Of a DNA stretch of 64,000 bases, positions 9,669 through 18,623 are shown piece after piece. The notes below the pieces were generated by a model, which saw only the letters and a list, made by a program, of their open reading frames with translations, searched no databases and was not told the DNA's origin. Position 1 is the stretch's first letter. The number at the start of each line of letters is the position of its first letter. This DNA is from Devosia ginsengisoli (GTDB lineage Bacteria; Pseudomonadota; Alphaproteobacteria; Rhizobiales; Devosiaceae): contig NZ_JANQAJ010000012.1 of assembly GCF_024707105.1 (NCBI RefSeq), positions 88,173 through 152,172 on the forward strand, in the 5' to 3' direction. Both the position numbers and the translations under genes were made by a program.

Positions 9669-9716
9669 GGCGCGACCTCGTGGTTGGCCGCTTTCTAGGC
9701 AGCCCCGCGCATCAGG

Positions 9717-10121
9717 TCAATCGAGCCAGTTCTCGACGCGGAGATTTGGCACGCGGGAGAACTCGCGGATGTTGTCGGTGACTATGGTGAGATCAAGAGC
9801 GAGCGCGTGCGCGGCGATAAGGATATCGTTTGGACCGATTGGACGGCCTGACCTGGTCAGATGCGCGCGGATGTCTGCATAGGCTACATCAACCGGATGT
9901 TCCATTGGCACGACCGCAATCCCGTTCAGAAACTCGTCGACCTCTCGTGAAAGCCGCTCAGATTGCCGATAGGCAGCGCCGAACCGCAGTTCACAAGCCG
10001 TTACGATGCTTACACCGATATGTTGATGGCCGAATGCCATCGCCTTGTGCCAAAGCTTGCCCTGCCCGTCGCGCATCAGCCGCGATACGATGTTGGTGTC
10101 CAGCAGGACCCTCAGGCTCAT
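9717..10121 (-). CDS. vapC: VapC-family PIN-domain ribonuclease toxin
   Basis: Type II toxin with a PIN nuclease fold. Acidic residues expected for Mg2+ binding are visible: LLDTNIVS at the start, E in TACELRFGAA, D in GPNDILIAAHAL and D in LTIVTDNIREF. The 134-residue length fits VapC/FitB proteins, which cleave tRNA or rRNA. Its ATG overlaps the antitoxin TGA by four bases. The pair lies between aroC and the histidine-phosphatase gene, neighbours in several rhizobia, so it looks inserted. Confidence 0.93.
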   Translation of the reverse strand: MSLRVLLDTNIVSRLMRDGQGKLWHKAMAFGHQHIGVSIVTACELRFGAAYRQSERLSREVDEFLNGIAVVPMEHPVDVAYADIRAHLTRSGRPIGPNDILIAAHALALDLTIVTDNIREFSRVPNLRVENWLD

Positions 10122-10381
10122 AGCTGGGGTTCGTCCAAGGGCAACAGATCGGAGTCGTCAATATCGGGAAAGTCCACCGGACCATATTCGGCGACGACAT
10201 CGAGGAACGTTTTTTTCCGGTTTACTTTCGGCTCCACAACCAGTCGGTCGCCATCTTTGGTGATGGTCACCTCGGTTCCGGGCAATTCGAACTCCACCGG
10301 AATACGCACGGCCTGGTTGCGCCCATTGCGAAACAGGCTCGCCGTGCGGGTCTGCCCCCTATCGATCTTGATCTCATTCAT
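10118..10381 (-). CDS. vapB: VapB-type AbrB/VagC antitoxin
   Basis: Swapped-hairpin AbrB (VagC) DNA-binding antitoxin that should neutralise the downstream toxin and repress the operon. The N-terminal half has the family pattern TASLFRNGRNQAVRIP; the acidic C-terminus (DFPDIDDSDLLPLDE) is the likely toxin-binding part. I chose the ATG at 10381 (MNEIKI), 87 residues. The ribosome-binding site GGAGG lies at 10386-10390 with five bases spacing, while the upstream ATG at 10393 would overlap that site. The operator palindrome is directly upstream. Confidence 0.92.
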   Translation of the reverse strand: MNEIKIDRGQTRTASLFRNGRNQAVRIPVEFELPGTEVTITKDGDRLVVEPKVNRKKTFLDVVAEYGPVDFPDIDDSDLLPLDEPQL

Positions 10382-10391
10382 CGGCGCCTCC

Positions 10392-10421
10392 ATCAGGCAT
10401 ATGCCATAACATATGCCTGAT
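10392..10421 (-). promoter_or_regulatory. VapBC operator palindrome
   Basis: A perfect inverted repeat with 12-bp arms, ATCAGGCATATG and CATATGCCTGAT, separated by six bases. It lies 11 to 40 bp upstream of the antitoxin start, immediately ahead of the ribosome-binding site. This position is typical for autorepression by a VapB or VapBC complex. Confidence 0.8.
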
Positions 10422-10437
10422 CGCGCCAGCAAACAAC

Positions 10438-11049
10438 CTACCCCCGCAGCAGCTCCATCCGTCCCGGCGTGAAATGCATGATCGCGTCCTGCGGCGGCGC
10501 CCAGTTGATCACTTCGACGATCGGGGCATGCTCGATCAGCACTCGCAGGGTGCGCGCAATGCCGCCATGGGCCACCACCACCGATGGTCCCTTGAGCACG
10601 CTGGAAAACTCGGCCAGCCGCGCCTCGACATCGCGATAATTCTCGCCGTTCTCGGGCCGGTAGTCCCAGTAGTCCTCAGTACGCTCGCCCGGCGCGATGG
10701 CCATATTGGCAGGAAGCTGTTCGAACAGTTCTCCTTCCAGCACGCCGAAGGAAATCTCCATCAACCGCACGTCATATTGCACATCCGGCAGGTGCCCCGC
10801 GAAGCCGGCGCGCACCCGGTCCATGGTCTCGCGCGTCCGGCCCAGCGGCGAGGCGTGCCATTCGAATGCCTGCGGGTCGAGCCCGCGCGAAGCGAACAGG
10901 GCGGCCAGCGTCCTGCCGTTCTGGCTGGCCTGGCCGCGCCCCTTGTCATTGAGCGGAATGTCCTTGCGCCCCTGATAGCGACGTTCGGCATTCCAGGGCG
11001 TTTCACCATGCCGGACAAAGTAGATTTCCGGCCAGACGAGGGCTGTCAT
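10438..11049 (-). CDS. Histidine phosphatase family protein (phosphoglycerate mutase-like)
   Basis: Branch-1 histidine phosphatase. The catalytic RHGET motif (YFVRHGETPWN) is near residue 11, with a later catalytic His in VVVAHGGIARTLR and E in the conserved ISFGVLEGE block. Substrate cannot be told from sequence; such proteins range from cofactor-dependent mutases to sugar- or nucleotide-phosphate phosphatases. The frame is open 27 codons further upstream, but the ATG at 11049 places RHG near the N-terminus as usual. It sits between fabI and vapBC. Confidence 0.88.
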   Translation of the reverse strand: MTALVWPEIYFVRHGETPWNAERRYQGRKDIPLNDKGRGQASQNGRTLAALFASRGLDPQAFEWHASPLGRTRETMDRVRAGFAGHLPDVQYDVRLMEISFGVLEGELFEQLPANMAIAPGERTEDYWDYRPENGENYRDVEARLAEFSSVLKGPSVVVAHGGIARTLRVLIEHAPIVEVINWAPPQDAIMHFTPGRMELLRG

Positions 11050-11104
11050 GATATTCCCGCGCCACCGAGCCGGCGCGTCCTGCAATTGGGGTGGAAGCGA
11101 GCGC

Positions 11105-11914
11105 CTATTCGCTCGCCTCGGGCGCGGCATCGTCGAGCAGCTTCATGCCGACGATATTGAAGCCCGCATCAACGTAGTGGATTTCGCCGGTAACGCCACC
11201 GGCAAGATCGCTCAGCAGATATGTCGCCGCGCCGCCCACATCGTCGATCGAGACATTCTTGCGCAGGGCCGAATTGGCCTCCTGCCAGTGCAGCATGTCG
11301 CGCAGGCCGGAAATGCCCGAGGCGGCCAGCGTCTTGATGGCACCGGCCGAGATGGCGTTGACGCGGATGCCGGCCTTGCCCAGGTCCACCGCGAGATAGC
11401 GCACCGAGGCTTCCAGCGCCGCCTTTGCCACGCCCATCACATTGTAGTTCGGCACATATTTGGCCGCGCCGTAATAGGTCAGCGTCAGCAGCGCGCCGCC
11501 TTCGCTCATCAGCGCTTCGGCGCGCTTGGCGACGGCGGTAAAGGAATAGACCGAGATGTTCATGGTCAGCGCGAAATTGTCGGCTGACGTGTCGATATAG
11601 CGGCCTTCCAGCTCATCCTTGTTGGAAAAGCCGATGGCATGGACCACGAAGTCCAGCCTGCCCCACTTTTCCTTGATCTGGCGGAAGGTCTCGTCCATCG
11701 CCGCATCGTCGGTCACGTCGCATTCGACGAGGAAGTCCGAACCCACCTCGGCGGCCAGTGGTTCGACGCGGCGCTTCAGCGCTTCGCCCTGGTAGGAAAA
11801 GGCCATTTCGGCGCCCTGCGCATGCAACTGCTTGGCAATGCCCCAGGCGATCGAACGGTTGTTGGCAAGGCCCATGATCAGGCCGCGCTTGCCTGCCATC
11901 AATCCAGTGGCCAT
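11105..11914 (-). CDS. fabI: Enoyl-[acyl-carrier-protein] reductase (NADH)
   Basis: Reduces trans-2-enoyl-ACP in each round of fatty acid elongation (FAS II); triclosan-type target. It is a short-chain dehydrogenase variant with [13 protein letters not shown] in the nucleotide-binding loop and the catalytic Tyr and Lys in YNVMGVAK (Y-x6-K). The 269-residue length is normal. The ATG at 11914 ([11 protein letters not shown]) is the evident start; the frame stays open far upstream only because it runs antisense to the divergent FAD oxidoreductase gene. Confidence 0.97.
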   Translation of the reverse strand: MATGLMAGKRGLIMGLANNRSIAWGIAKQLHAQGAEMAFSYQGEALKRRVEPLAAEVGSDFLVECDVTDDAAMDETFRQIKEKWGRLDFVVHAIGFSNKDELEGRYIDTSADNFALTMNISVYSFTAVAKRAEALMSEGGALLTLTYYGAAKYVPNYNVMGVAKAALEASVRYLAVDLGKAGIRVNAISAGAIKTLAASGISGLRDMLHWQEANSALRKNVSIDDVGGAATYLLSDLAGGVTGEIHYVDAGFNIVGMKLLDDAAPEASE

Positions 11915-12016
11915 TGTTATTATCCCTTGCTGGAGTTGTCGCGCCGGTTGTGGCACATGGCGGCCCAGCGGGGCAAGTTCGCCTGCCTGCACAGCCCGCC
12001 AAGCCTCGGTTTTTCC

Positions 12017-13432
12017 ATGACACTTTCCCCCGCCGACACAATTGCCCAGCTCACCGCGCTCATTGGCGCCAGTGGCATCATCGGCGAGCCGGATCGGATG
12101 TCGGGTTACCTCAACGAACCGCGCCGGCGCTTCCACCAGAAGGCGGTTGCCGTCGCCCTGCCCGCTTCGGTGGAGCAGGTGCAGGCCGTGGTCCGCTGGG
12201 CCAATGAAAATCAGGTCGGTCTCATCCCCCAGGGCGGCAATACCGGACTGGTGGGCGCGCAGGTTCCCCTGCGTGGCGACGAGGTCATCGTGAGCCTGCA
12301 AAAGCTCGACCGCATCCGTGCCGTCGACGCCGCCGCCGGCACCATGACGGCCGAGGCCGGCACCATTCTCGAAAACGCCCACAAGGCCGCCGAAGCCGAG
12401 GGCATGATCTTCCCGCTCTGGCTGGCCTCGCAGGGTTCGGCCCGCATCGGGGGTCTGCTCTCCTCCAATGCCGGCGGGGTCAACGTGCTGGCCTATGGCA
12501 ATGCCCGCGAACTCACCATGGGCGTCGAGGCCGTGCTGGCCGATGGCCGCCTCTACCGAGGCCTCAATTCCCTCAAGAAGGACAATACCGGCTACGACCT
12601 CAAAGACCTCCTGGTCGGCGCCGAGGGCACTTTGGGCATCATCACATCAGCCACGCTCAAGCTCTTCCCCAAGCCGGAGGACTACGAAACCGCGCTGATC
12701 AGCATTGCCGGCCCCGAGGCCGCCCTCACCCTGTTCCAGCATCTGCGCGAGCGCGTCGGCAGCCGCCTCAACGCTTTCGAGATCGTGCCCCATATCGGCC
12801 TCGACATGCAGTTGCGCCATGGCGTGCTCGATCGCGATCCCAGCGCCGGTCCCTCCCCCTGGTATGCGCTGATCGAAGTCAGCCGCATGAAGGGCGGCGC
12901 GCCCGGCGCGTTGCAGGCCGCCATCGAGGCGGCCTTTGCCGAAGGCCTGCTCGACAATGCCGTCTTCGCCGAATCCCTTGCCGACCGCACCCGCATGTGG
13001 GCTTTCCGCGAACAGATGAGCGAGGTGCAATCGAAGGAAGGCGCCTCGATCAAGCACGACGTTTCCGTGCCCATCGCCGCCGTCCCCCAGCTCATCGCCG
13101 AGGGCAGCGCTGCCGCCGAGCGGCTGGTGCCCGGCATTCGCCCGGTGCCCTTCGGCCATATGGGCGACGGCAATATCCACTTCAATTTCAGCCAGCCCGT
13201 CGGCGCCGATCCCAAGGCATTCATGGCCAGCGCCGACGAAATGCTGCACGAGGCGATCTACGAAATCGTCCTGCGCCTGGGCGGTTCGGTCTCGGCCGAA
13301 CACGGCATCGGCCAGCTCAAGGTGGACCTGCTCAGACAGGTCAAGGACCCGGTGGCGCTGGACATGATGTGGGCCATCAAGATGGCGCTCGACCCCAGGG
13401 GCATCCTCAACCCTGGCAAGATGCTCGGGTAA
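12017..13432 (+). CDS. FAD-binding oxidoreductase (GlcD/D-2-hydroxyacid dehydrogenase type)
   Basis: Flavoprotein of the PCMH/VAO family that oxidises a D-2-hydroxy acid such as D-lactate, D-2-hydroxyglutarate or glycolate. The FAD-binding type 4 domain (about residues 40-215) has [33 protein letters not shown] and [18 protein letters not shown]. The C-terminal substrate domain has [12 protein letters not shown] and [12 protein letters not shown]. Start: ATG at 12017, giving 471 residues; upstream open frame overlaps fabI antisense. It is divergent from fabI. Substrate is not decidable from this sequence. Confidence 0.9.
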   Translation: MTLSPADTIAQLTALIGASGIIGEPDRMSGYLNEPRRRFHQKAVAVALPASVEQVQAVVRWANENQVGLIPQGGNTGLVGAQVPLRGDEVIVSLQKLDRIRAVDAAAGTMTAEAGTILENAHKAAEAEGMIFPLWLASQGSARIGGLLSSNAGGVNVLAYGNARELTMGVEAVLADGRLYRGLNSLKKDNTGYDLKDLLVGAEGTLGIITSATLKLFPKPEDYETALISIAGPEAALTLFQHLRERVGSRLNAFEIVPHIGLDMQLRHGVLDRDPSAGPSPWYALIEVSRMKGGAPGALQAAIEAAFAEGLLDNAVFAESLADRTRMWAFREQMSEVQSKEGASIKHDVSVPIAAVPQLIAEGSAAAERLVPGIRPVPFGHMGDGNIHFNFSQPVGADPKAFMASADEMLHEAIYEIVLRLGGSVSAEHGIGQLKVDLLRQVKDPVALDMMWAIKMALDPRGILNPGKMLG

Positions 13433-13502
13433 CCTCGGTGTAATCGAGTTACCGACCGGTGCCGCCTTGCGCCGGCGCATCAGCAGGCCCATCTATCCGC
13501 CC

Positions 13503-14063
13503 ATGCTGCTCAATATCGACTTCCTCGACGACGCCACCCGCCCGCCCATCCAGAAGCTCGACGGCCTGACCGATGCCCAGCGCGCGCCGGGCCTGCATCT
13601 GCGGCAGATCCATGATCACCTGCGCGCCAATATGCTCACCCTCGGCAAGCTCATCGAGCGCGCCAATGCAGGCGGCGTGACGTCGGCCGAGATCGCCGCC
13701 GAAACCGATGATCTGGCCATGGTCGCCAACTATCGCCGCTTCGGCAATCTCTGCGGCCACCATTGCGGCATTGTCGACATGCATCACAATATCGAGGACT
13801 ACGCCATTTTCCCGGCTCTGGCGCAGCAGGGGCCGGGTTTCAAGGCCATTGCCGACCGCCTGCGCGCCGAGCATGTCGTGGTCCACGAATTGCTCGAACG
13901 CCTCGTCGCCGCCCTCAATGCCCTGGCCGAGGAACCGACCCCGGCCCGCTTCGAGGATGCCAGGACGGTCTATCACGCGCTCGAACGCGTGCTGCTCTCC
14001 CATCTTGGCTGGGAAGAAGACGCCATGGGCGATGCCTTGGGCTATTTCGGGATCGGGGGATAG
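13503..14063 (+). CDS. Hemerythrin-domain protein
   Basis: Four-helix diiron (hemerythrin HHE) protein, about 186 residues. Candidate iron ligands: H in LRQIHDHLR, the HHCGIVDMHHNIEDYAIFP block, H in RLRAEHVVVHELLERL, and H/E in LLSHLGWEEDAM. Such proteins bind O2 or NO or serve in iron and redox stress; the exact role is unknown. A TTG start at 13467 is possible, but the ATG at 13503 (MLLNIDFLDD) is preferred. It follows the FAD oxidoreductase by 70 bp. Confidence 0.85.
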   Translation: MLLNIDFLDDATRPPIQKLDGLTDAQRAPGLHLRQIHDHLRANMLTLGKLIERANAGGVTSAEIAAETDDLAMVANYRRFGNLCGHHCGIVDMHHNIEDYAIFPALAQQGPGFKAIADRLRAEHVVVHELLERLVAALNALAEEPTPARFEDARTVYHALERVLLSHLGWEEDAMGDALGYFGIGG

Positions 14064-14069
14064 CTCCCC

Positions 14070-14786
14070 TCAGAACAGGTCCAGTTGCCTGTCCGTTCGC
14101 TTCGGCTGCGGCCGCTCCACCGTCACCCGCTCGATCAGCCCCGCATCGTCGTCCCACGCCGAGTTCACCCGCGTCGAGACCGGATGAAACTTCAGCGCCC
14201 CGTCTTCCAGCGGCAGCGCCAGTTGCCCCGCCTCGCGCGCCCGCACTTCGCGCACATTGAGCCAGTCGTCGATCGCCTCGCCCTCGAGGATCGCCGGCAT
14301 CCGGTGATGAATTTCCGACAATTGCCCATTGGCCGGCACGGTGATCGTCGCCACGCTGTCGATCTCCTCGCCATTCGGCCCCATCCAGCTTGTATAGAGC
14401 CCAGCCAGCGCCATCGGCCGGTCGTCTTCCATGGTGATGTAATAGGGCTGCTTGGACTTGTCCGGATTGGTGTGCCACTCGTAATAGCCGCTGGCCGGGA
14501 TGATGCAGCGGCCATGCTTGAGCGCATCGCGAAAGGCCGGCTTGTCGGCCATGGTCTCCACCCGCGCATTGACCAGCAGCGGAAAGTCGCGCGGGTCCTT
14601 CACCCAGCCGGGCACCAGCCCCCAACGGGCGAAATGCGCCTCGCGCCTGCCATGCGCCTCCCAGATGGCCGCCACCGGCTGGGTCGGCGCGATATTGTAG
14701 CGCGGCACCAGATCGATGGAATTGAACAGTTTGAACAATTCTCCCATCATTTCGGGCGGCAGCGTCGAAGCATAGCGTCCGCACAT
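14070..14786 (-). CDS. SOS response-associated peptidase (YedK/HMCES, SRAP)
   Basis: SRAP-domain protein that covalently traps abasic sites in single-stranded DNA through Cys2 and so shields replication forks. Visible: the MCGRY start (catalytic Cys2), PRYNIAPTQPVA, the WGLVPGWVKD block, NARVET, the conserved Glu in SGYYEW and the active-site His in IHHRMP. At 238 residues it has normal length. It converges on the hemerythrin gene, six bases away. Confidence 0.95.
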   Translation of the reverse strand: MCGRYASTLPPEMMGELFKLFNSIDLVPRYNIAPTQPVAAIWEAHGRREAHFARWGLVPGWVKDPRDFPLLVNARVETMADKPAFRDALKHGRCIIPASGYYEWHTNPDKSKQPYYITMEDDRPMALAGLYTSWMGPNGEEIDSVATITVPANGQLSEIHHRMPAILEGEAIDDWLNVREVRAREAGQLALPLEDGALKFHPVSTRVNSAWDDDAGLIERVTVERPQPKRTDRQLDLF

Positions 14787-14852
14787 GATCGCACTCCTGA
14801 ATCAGCAAACAACAGGTAGTCTGCGCGCAACCGAATCGCAAATGAGCCCCAA

Positions 14853-15254
14853 TTGACCGACGAAGTCCCCAATGCCGCCAGCGTCGCCATTGTCCGCGAC
14901 GGCAAGGTGCTGCTGATCAAGCGTGCCTTCGCGCCCTATCAGCACCTGTGGACCCTGCCCGGCGGCCGCATCGAGCCGGGCGAGACCATCGAGCAATGCG
15001 CCATTCGCGAGATTGCGGAGGAAGTCGGCCTCACCATCCGCAATCCGCGCCCGGTTCTCGTCCAGCCGCTGGGCCGCGACGGCGCCTTCCGTCTCGCAGT
15101 CTTTGCCACGCGCGATTTCTCCGGCCAGTTGCGCCCCTCCAGCGAAGTGGCCGGTCACCAGTGGATAGACCCCGCCGCCCTCATCGCCCTGCGCACCACC
15201 ACTAGGCTCGATGACGTGCTTGCGAGAGCCTTCGCAGTTCTGGCGCAAGGGTGA
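14853..15254 (+). CDS. NUDIX hydrolase
   Basis: Hydrolyses a nucleoside diphosphate linked to another group. The NUDIX box is complete: G(x5)E(x7)RE-I-A-EE-V-G-L within GGRIEPGE followed by REIAEEVGL, near residues 35-60. The likely start is TTG at 14853 (no nearby ATG in frame); 133 residues. It begins 67 bp from the divergent SRAP gene. The substrate cannot be assigned. Confidence 0.88.
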   Translation: MTDEVPNAASVAIVRDGKVLLIKRAFAPYQHLWTLPGGRIEPGETIEQCAIREIAEEVGLTIRNPRPVLVQPLGRDGAFRLAVFATRDFSGQLRPSSEVAGHQWIDPAALIALRTTTRLDDVLARAFAVLAQG

Positions 15255-15267
15255 TAAGCAATCGGCC

Positions 15268-15633
15268 ATGAAGCGCATCCGCCTTGCCATCGCCCTGCTG
15301 CTTGCCTTGGGCACTGCCCCGGCCCTCGCCATCGATCCGCCCTATCAGCGACAGATGGAGCGGCTCGCCGAGATCATGGGCAGCCTCTATTTTCTGCAGC
15401 CGCTTTGCGATGCCGGCACCGAGGACTGGCGCGCCCAGATGGCCGAGCTCATCGCGCTGGACGAGCCCGATGAAGACCGCCGCCAGCGCCTGGCCGGCGC
15501 TTTCAACGTCGGCTACACTGCCTATTCGCGCTTCCACCGCGCCTGCACGCCGGCCGCCCGCGAGGCATTGACCCGGCTATTGGTCGAAGCCGAAACCACG
15601 GCGCGCGACATCCATACGCGCTTTGCCGAATAG
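15268..15633 (+). CDS. Exported TIGR02301-family protein
   Basis: Short alphaproteobacterial protein of unknown function. A signal peptide is clear (MKRIRLAIALLLALGTAPALA, cleavage after about residue 20). The mature part of about 100 residues has QMERLAEIMGSLYFLQPLC and a second Cys near the C-terminus (FHRACTP), possibly a disulphide. The ATG at 15268 lies 14 bp after the NUDIX stop, suggesting an operon. Assignment to TIGR02301 rests on the remembered family pattern. Confidence 0.8.
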   Translation: MKRIRLAIALLLALGTAPALAIDPPYQRQMERLAEIMGSLYFLQPLCDAGTEDWRAQMAELIALDEPDEDRRQRLAGAFNVGYTAYSRFHRACTPAAREALTRLLVEAETTARDIHTRFAE

Positions 15634-15740
15634 GCGGGAACGGGCATATAAGGGCCTCTCCGTACAAGTGCGCACTCTCCGTTAACCTTCGGGTTACTTC
15701 CTGCGCGCCACCCCGCCGCCGCCATGCTAGTCCCGATGCC

Positions 15741-16019
15741 ATGACCACGAGCAAAACCATGTTCGCACCCGCTTCCGGGACTGCCGTCTTCGACCGCGAT
15801 CAGGGCGAACGGCAACTGGCGCTCGAATATCTCGCCGAAGCCTGGAACTGTGCCGAAGACGATGGCGTGCAGAGCGCGTCGCTGGCCCATGCCTCGCTGT
15901 TCGCGGCGCTCGCCACCTTCGTCAAGATGCATGGCGACGATGCTACCGCCGACCTCATCGCCCTGCTGCCCGACCGCATCCGCTCGGGCGAATACAATCT
16001 CGAGCGCATCCTGCAATAG
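15741..16019 (+). CDS. Small conserved hypothetical protein (92 aa)
   Basis: I do not recognise a family. The product is acidic and mainly helical, without signal peptide or membrane segment: DRDQGERQLALEYLAEAWNCAEDDGV, then a HASLFAALATFVKMHG helix and an end rich in I/L. An ATG start and codon use like the neighbours support coding. It stands between two exported-protein genes. Confidence 0.65.
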   Translation: MTTSKTMFAPASGTAVFDRDQGERQLALEYLAEAWNCAEDDGVQSASLAHASLFAALATFVKMHGDDATADLIALLPDRIRSGEYNLERILQ

Positions 16020-16085
16020 CGCCTGCCTCAGAACCGGCATGTCCCCGTGCTAGCGTCGAAGCGTCCGTCACCGGGAGATTCAACC

Positions 16086-16640
16086 ATGCGCCTCTTTATC
16101 ACCATCATCAGCGCCCTGCTGCTATCAATGCCGGTCGCCCTGGCCCAAGATGCAGCCGATTACGATCCCTATGCCGACATGGTGGTCAGCGACGACCTGA
16201 GCGCCCTGCCCGAGGCGGTGCGCCTCAAGCATGCGCAACTGGTCGAGGCGACGAAAACCGGCGATATCGAAAGCCTGCGCGCTATCATCGAGGCGCAGGA
16301 CACCCCACCCAATGTCAGCTTCGGCCGACCCGATGACCCGGTTGCCTATCTCAGGGAACAATCGGCCGATCCGGAAGGCCGGCAGATGCTGGCCCTCCTG
16401 CGCAACCTGCTCGAAATGCCCTATGCCGTGCTTGGCGCCTCCAGCGACACACCCAACTATGTCTGGCCCTATCTCGCCCTCGCCGACATCGAGAATCTCA
16501 CCCCCGAACAGAGTGTCGACGCCTTCCGCCTGATCACGCCAGAACAGCTCGAAGACATGCACCAGTTCGGCGGCTGGTTCTGGTGGCGCGTCTATATCGG
16601 CCAGGATGGCGAATGGCAGGCATTCGTCGCCGGGGATTGA
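16086..16640 (+). CDS. Exported hypothetical protein (184 aa)
   Basis: The N-terminus is a standard signal peptide (MRLFITIISALLLSMPVALAQ), then an acidic mature domain of about 160 residues with PNYVWPYLALADIENLTPE and the aromatic end QFGGWFWWRVYIGQDGEWQAFVAGD. It looks like a periplasmic protein. CGGGAG ahead of the ATG supports the start. No recognised family; nothing nearby fixes its role. Confidence 0.72.
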   Translation: MRLFITIISALLLSMPVALAQDAADYDPYADMVVSDDLSALPEAVRLKHAQLVEATKTGDIESLRAIIEAQDTPPNVSFGRPDDPVAYLREQSADPEGRQMLALLRNLLEMPYAVLGASSDTPNYVWPYLALADIENLTPEQSVDAFRLITPEQLEDMHQFGGWFWWRVYIGQDGEWQAFVAGD

Positions 16641-16687
16641 GCGTCAGGCGTTTTGATTTCAGCCATTAAAACTGGCATAGTAACGCC

Positions 16688-16924
16688 ATGACGATCACGC
16701 TCGATATTGCAGACGATCTGAAAGCTCGCGTCGATGCCATCGCCGCGCGTTCCAGTCTGTCCCCCTCGCAGGTTATCGCCGATGCTCTCGAAAATGGTCA
16801 CTCGCTGGAGTGGCAGGAGCGTTTTCTGGAGAAAGTAGCCGCCGGCCTCGACGATGCCGACCGCGAAGCCTTTGCCACCGATGACCAACTTGCTGCCATT
16901 GTGAACAAATACCGTCCGGCGTAG
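16688..16924 (+). CDS. Ribbon-helix-helix antitoxin (CopG/ParD-like)
   Basis: 78-residue antitoxin and autorepressor. The N-terminus MTITLDIADDLKARVDAIA with SSLSPSQVIADALE is a ribbon-helix-helix DNA-binding fold; the C-terminal helix (DADREAFATDDQLAAIVNKY) should bind the toxin. Its TAG is followed at once by the toxin ATG. The short A/T-richer leader at 16650-16687 could hold the operator; GTTTT and AAAAC flank a 14-base spacer. Confidence 0.88.
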   Translation: MTITLDIADDLKARVDAIAARSSLSPSQVIADALENGHSLEWQERFLEKVAAGLDDADREAFATDDQLAAIVNKYRPA

Positions 16925-17212
16925 ATGCAGGTCGCCTGGACGCGAACGGCGCTGCTCCACCTCGAGGAAATCCAGGACTATGTCGCGCAAGATAGCCCGG
17001 CTGCGGCTTATAACCTGGCCGTTGCGCTTACGGAGCGACCGAATCGGCTGTTAGCCGGCAATCCGATGATCAGGCGCATTGGACGAGCACGGGGAACGCG
17101 TGAACTGGTCTTGGGAGACCTGCCCTATATCATTGTCTATCGCGTCACCAAAAGGGTGGAGATTCTGGCCGTTGTTCATACGGCCAGGCAATGGCCGGAC
17201 AAATTCGACTAG
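16925..17212 (+). CDS. RelE/ParE superfamily toxin
   Basis: 95-residue toxin of the ParE/RelE fold. Family marks: VAWTRTALLHLEEIQDYVAQDSP at the start, NPMIRRIGRARGTRELVLGDLPYIIVYRV, and the C-terminal ILAVVHTARQWP. ParE-type members poison gyrase and RelE-type members cut mRNA; the sequence does not decide firmly, though the RELVLGDLPYIIVYRV pattern is ParE-like. Stop codons of this gene and pyrC overlap tail to tail in CTAG (17209-17212). Confidence 0.9.
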   Translation: MQVAWTRTALLHLEEIQDYVAQDSPAAAYNLAVALTERPNRLLAGNPMIRRIGRARGTRELVLGDLPYIIVYRVTKRVEILAVVHTARQWPDKFD

Positions 17213-18543
17213 TTTCCGACCGGCGGCAATGCCTCCAGAAACCGCATCGGCTGCCCGACACTCGGCGTCACCAGTTCCCCCTGCCACATCACAGTATTGC
17301 CGCGCACCACCGTGCCCACCGGCCAGCCGGTCACGGTCACCCCATCATAAGGTGTCCAGCCGGCCCGAGACTTCACCCAGTCATTGGTGATCGTCTCTCG
17401 CCGCTTCATGTCCACGACCGTCAGGTCGGCATCATAGCCCACCGCGATCCGCCCCTTGTTGGCGATCCCAAACAGCCGGTTCGGCCCGTGGCTGGTCATG
17501 TCCACGAACCGAGCTAGGCTCAGTCTGCCGGCATTCACATGGTCCAGCATGGTCGGCACCAGCGTCTGCACCCCGGTCATGCCCGAATGGCTTTCGGGAT
17601 AGGCATGGTCCTTTTCCTCGCGCGTATGCGGCGCATGGTCCGAGCCCAATATATCGGCCACGCCATTGGCCACGCCCTTCCAGATGCCTTCCCGATGCGC
17701 CTTGTCCCGCACCGGCGGATTCATCTGCGCATAGGTGCCGAGCCTGACATAGGCCGTTTCGTCCAGCGTCAGGTGGTGCGGCGTCACTTCCACGCTGGCC
17801 ACATCCTTGTGAGCGGCCAGGTAGACCATCTCTTCCTTGGTCGAGATGTGCAGCACATGGATGCGCTTGCCGGTCTTGCGGGCCAGGTTCACGAGCCGCG
17901 TGGTACAGCTCATCGCCACGTCGGGCGAGCGCCAGACCGGGTGGCTGCTGGGATCACCGGGCACGCGCAGATGCTTACGCTCCTCCAGCATGTATTCGTC
18001 TTCCGAATGGAAGGCGGCACGCCTGCTGATTGCCCGCAGAATTCTTTCAACGCCGTCGTCATCGGCCACCAGCAGCGAGCCGGTGGACGAGCCCATGAAT
18101 ACCTTGACCCCGGCGCAGCCCGGCAGCCGTTCCAGTTCGGGCAGTTGATCGACGTTTTCGTGGGTGCCGCCGATATAGAAGGCGAAGTCGCAATGCATGC
18201 GGTTGGTGCCGGCCGCGATCTTCGCTTCAAAGGTTTCGCGCGTCGTGGTCAGCGGATTGGTGTTGGGCATTTCGAACACACCCGTCACCCCGCCCATGAC
18301 GGCCGAGAGCGAACCCGATTCGAGGTCTTCCTTATGCGTCAGCCCCGGTTCGCGGAAATGCACCTGCGTATCGATGACGCCGGGCAGGATATGCAGGCCC
18401 GTGCAATCCACCACCTCGGCGGCATCGCTGCCGACGCTGCCCAGCGCCGCGATCCGCCCGTCCTTGACTGCAATATCGGCCAGCCCCTCGCCGTCCTGAT
18501 TGACCACGGTCGCGTTCTTGAAAATGGTATCGTACTGCGCCAT
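17209..18543 (-). CDS. pyrC: Dihydroorotase (type I)
   Basis: Cyclises carbamoyl-aspartate to dihydroorotate in pyrimidine synthesis. Zinc and substrate motifs: DTQVHFREPGL (HxH region with Arg), the carbamylated Lys candidate in GVKVFMGSSTGSL, HVLHIST, VTPHHLTLD and the catalytic Asp in GSDHAPHT. The 444-residue length fits. I take the ATG at 18543 (MAQYDTIFKNA). An allantoinase or hydantoinase-like role is less likely. Divergent from the YgfZ-like gene, 80 bp away. Confidence 0.9.
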   Translation of the reverse strand: MAQYDTIFKNATVVNQDGEGLADIAVKDGRIAALGSVGSDAAEVVDCTGLHILPGVIDTQVHFREPGLTHKEDLESGSLSAVMGGVTGVFEMPNTNPLTTTRETFEAKIAAGTNRMHCDFAFYIGGTHENVDQLPELERLPGCAGVKVFMGSSTGSLLVADDDGVERILRAISRRAAFHSEDEYMLEERKHLRVPGDPSSHPVWRSPDVAMSCTTRLVNLARKTGKRIHVLHISTKEEMVYLAAHKDVASVEVTPHHLTLDETAYVRLGTYAQMNPPVRDKAHREGIWKGVANGVADILGSDHAPHTREEKDHAYPESHSGMTGVQTLVPTMLDHVNAGRLSLARFVDMTSHGPNRLFGIANKGRIAVGYDADLTVVDMKRRETITNDWVKSRAGWTPYDGVTVTGWPVGTVVRGNTVMWQGELVTPSVGQPMRFLEALPPVGN

Positions 18544-18623
18544 GTCTTGGGTCCTGCTGCTTGTCGCATCTGTAGCATGAATGTTGCACCACATATGCGA
18601 CGGACGCTTCGAGAGGCAAGGCC

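Noticed and set aside
11639..12016. Upstream extension of the FAD oxidoreductase gene
   Set aside because: It runs antisense to fabI and does not match the family; ATG at 12017 is the normal start.
11915..12382. Upstream extension of fabI on the minus strand
   Set aside because: The FabI N-terminus begins at the ATG at 11914; the extension overlaps the FAD oxidoreductase gene.
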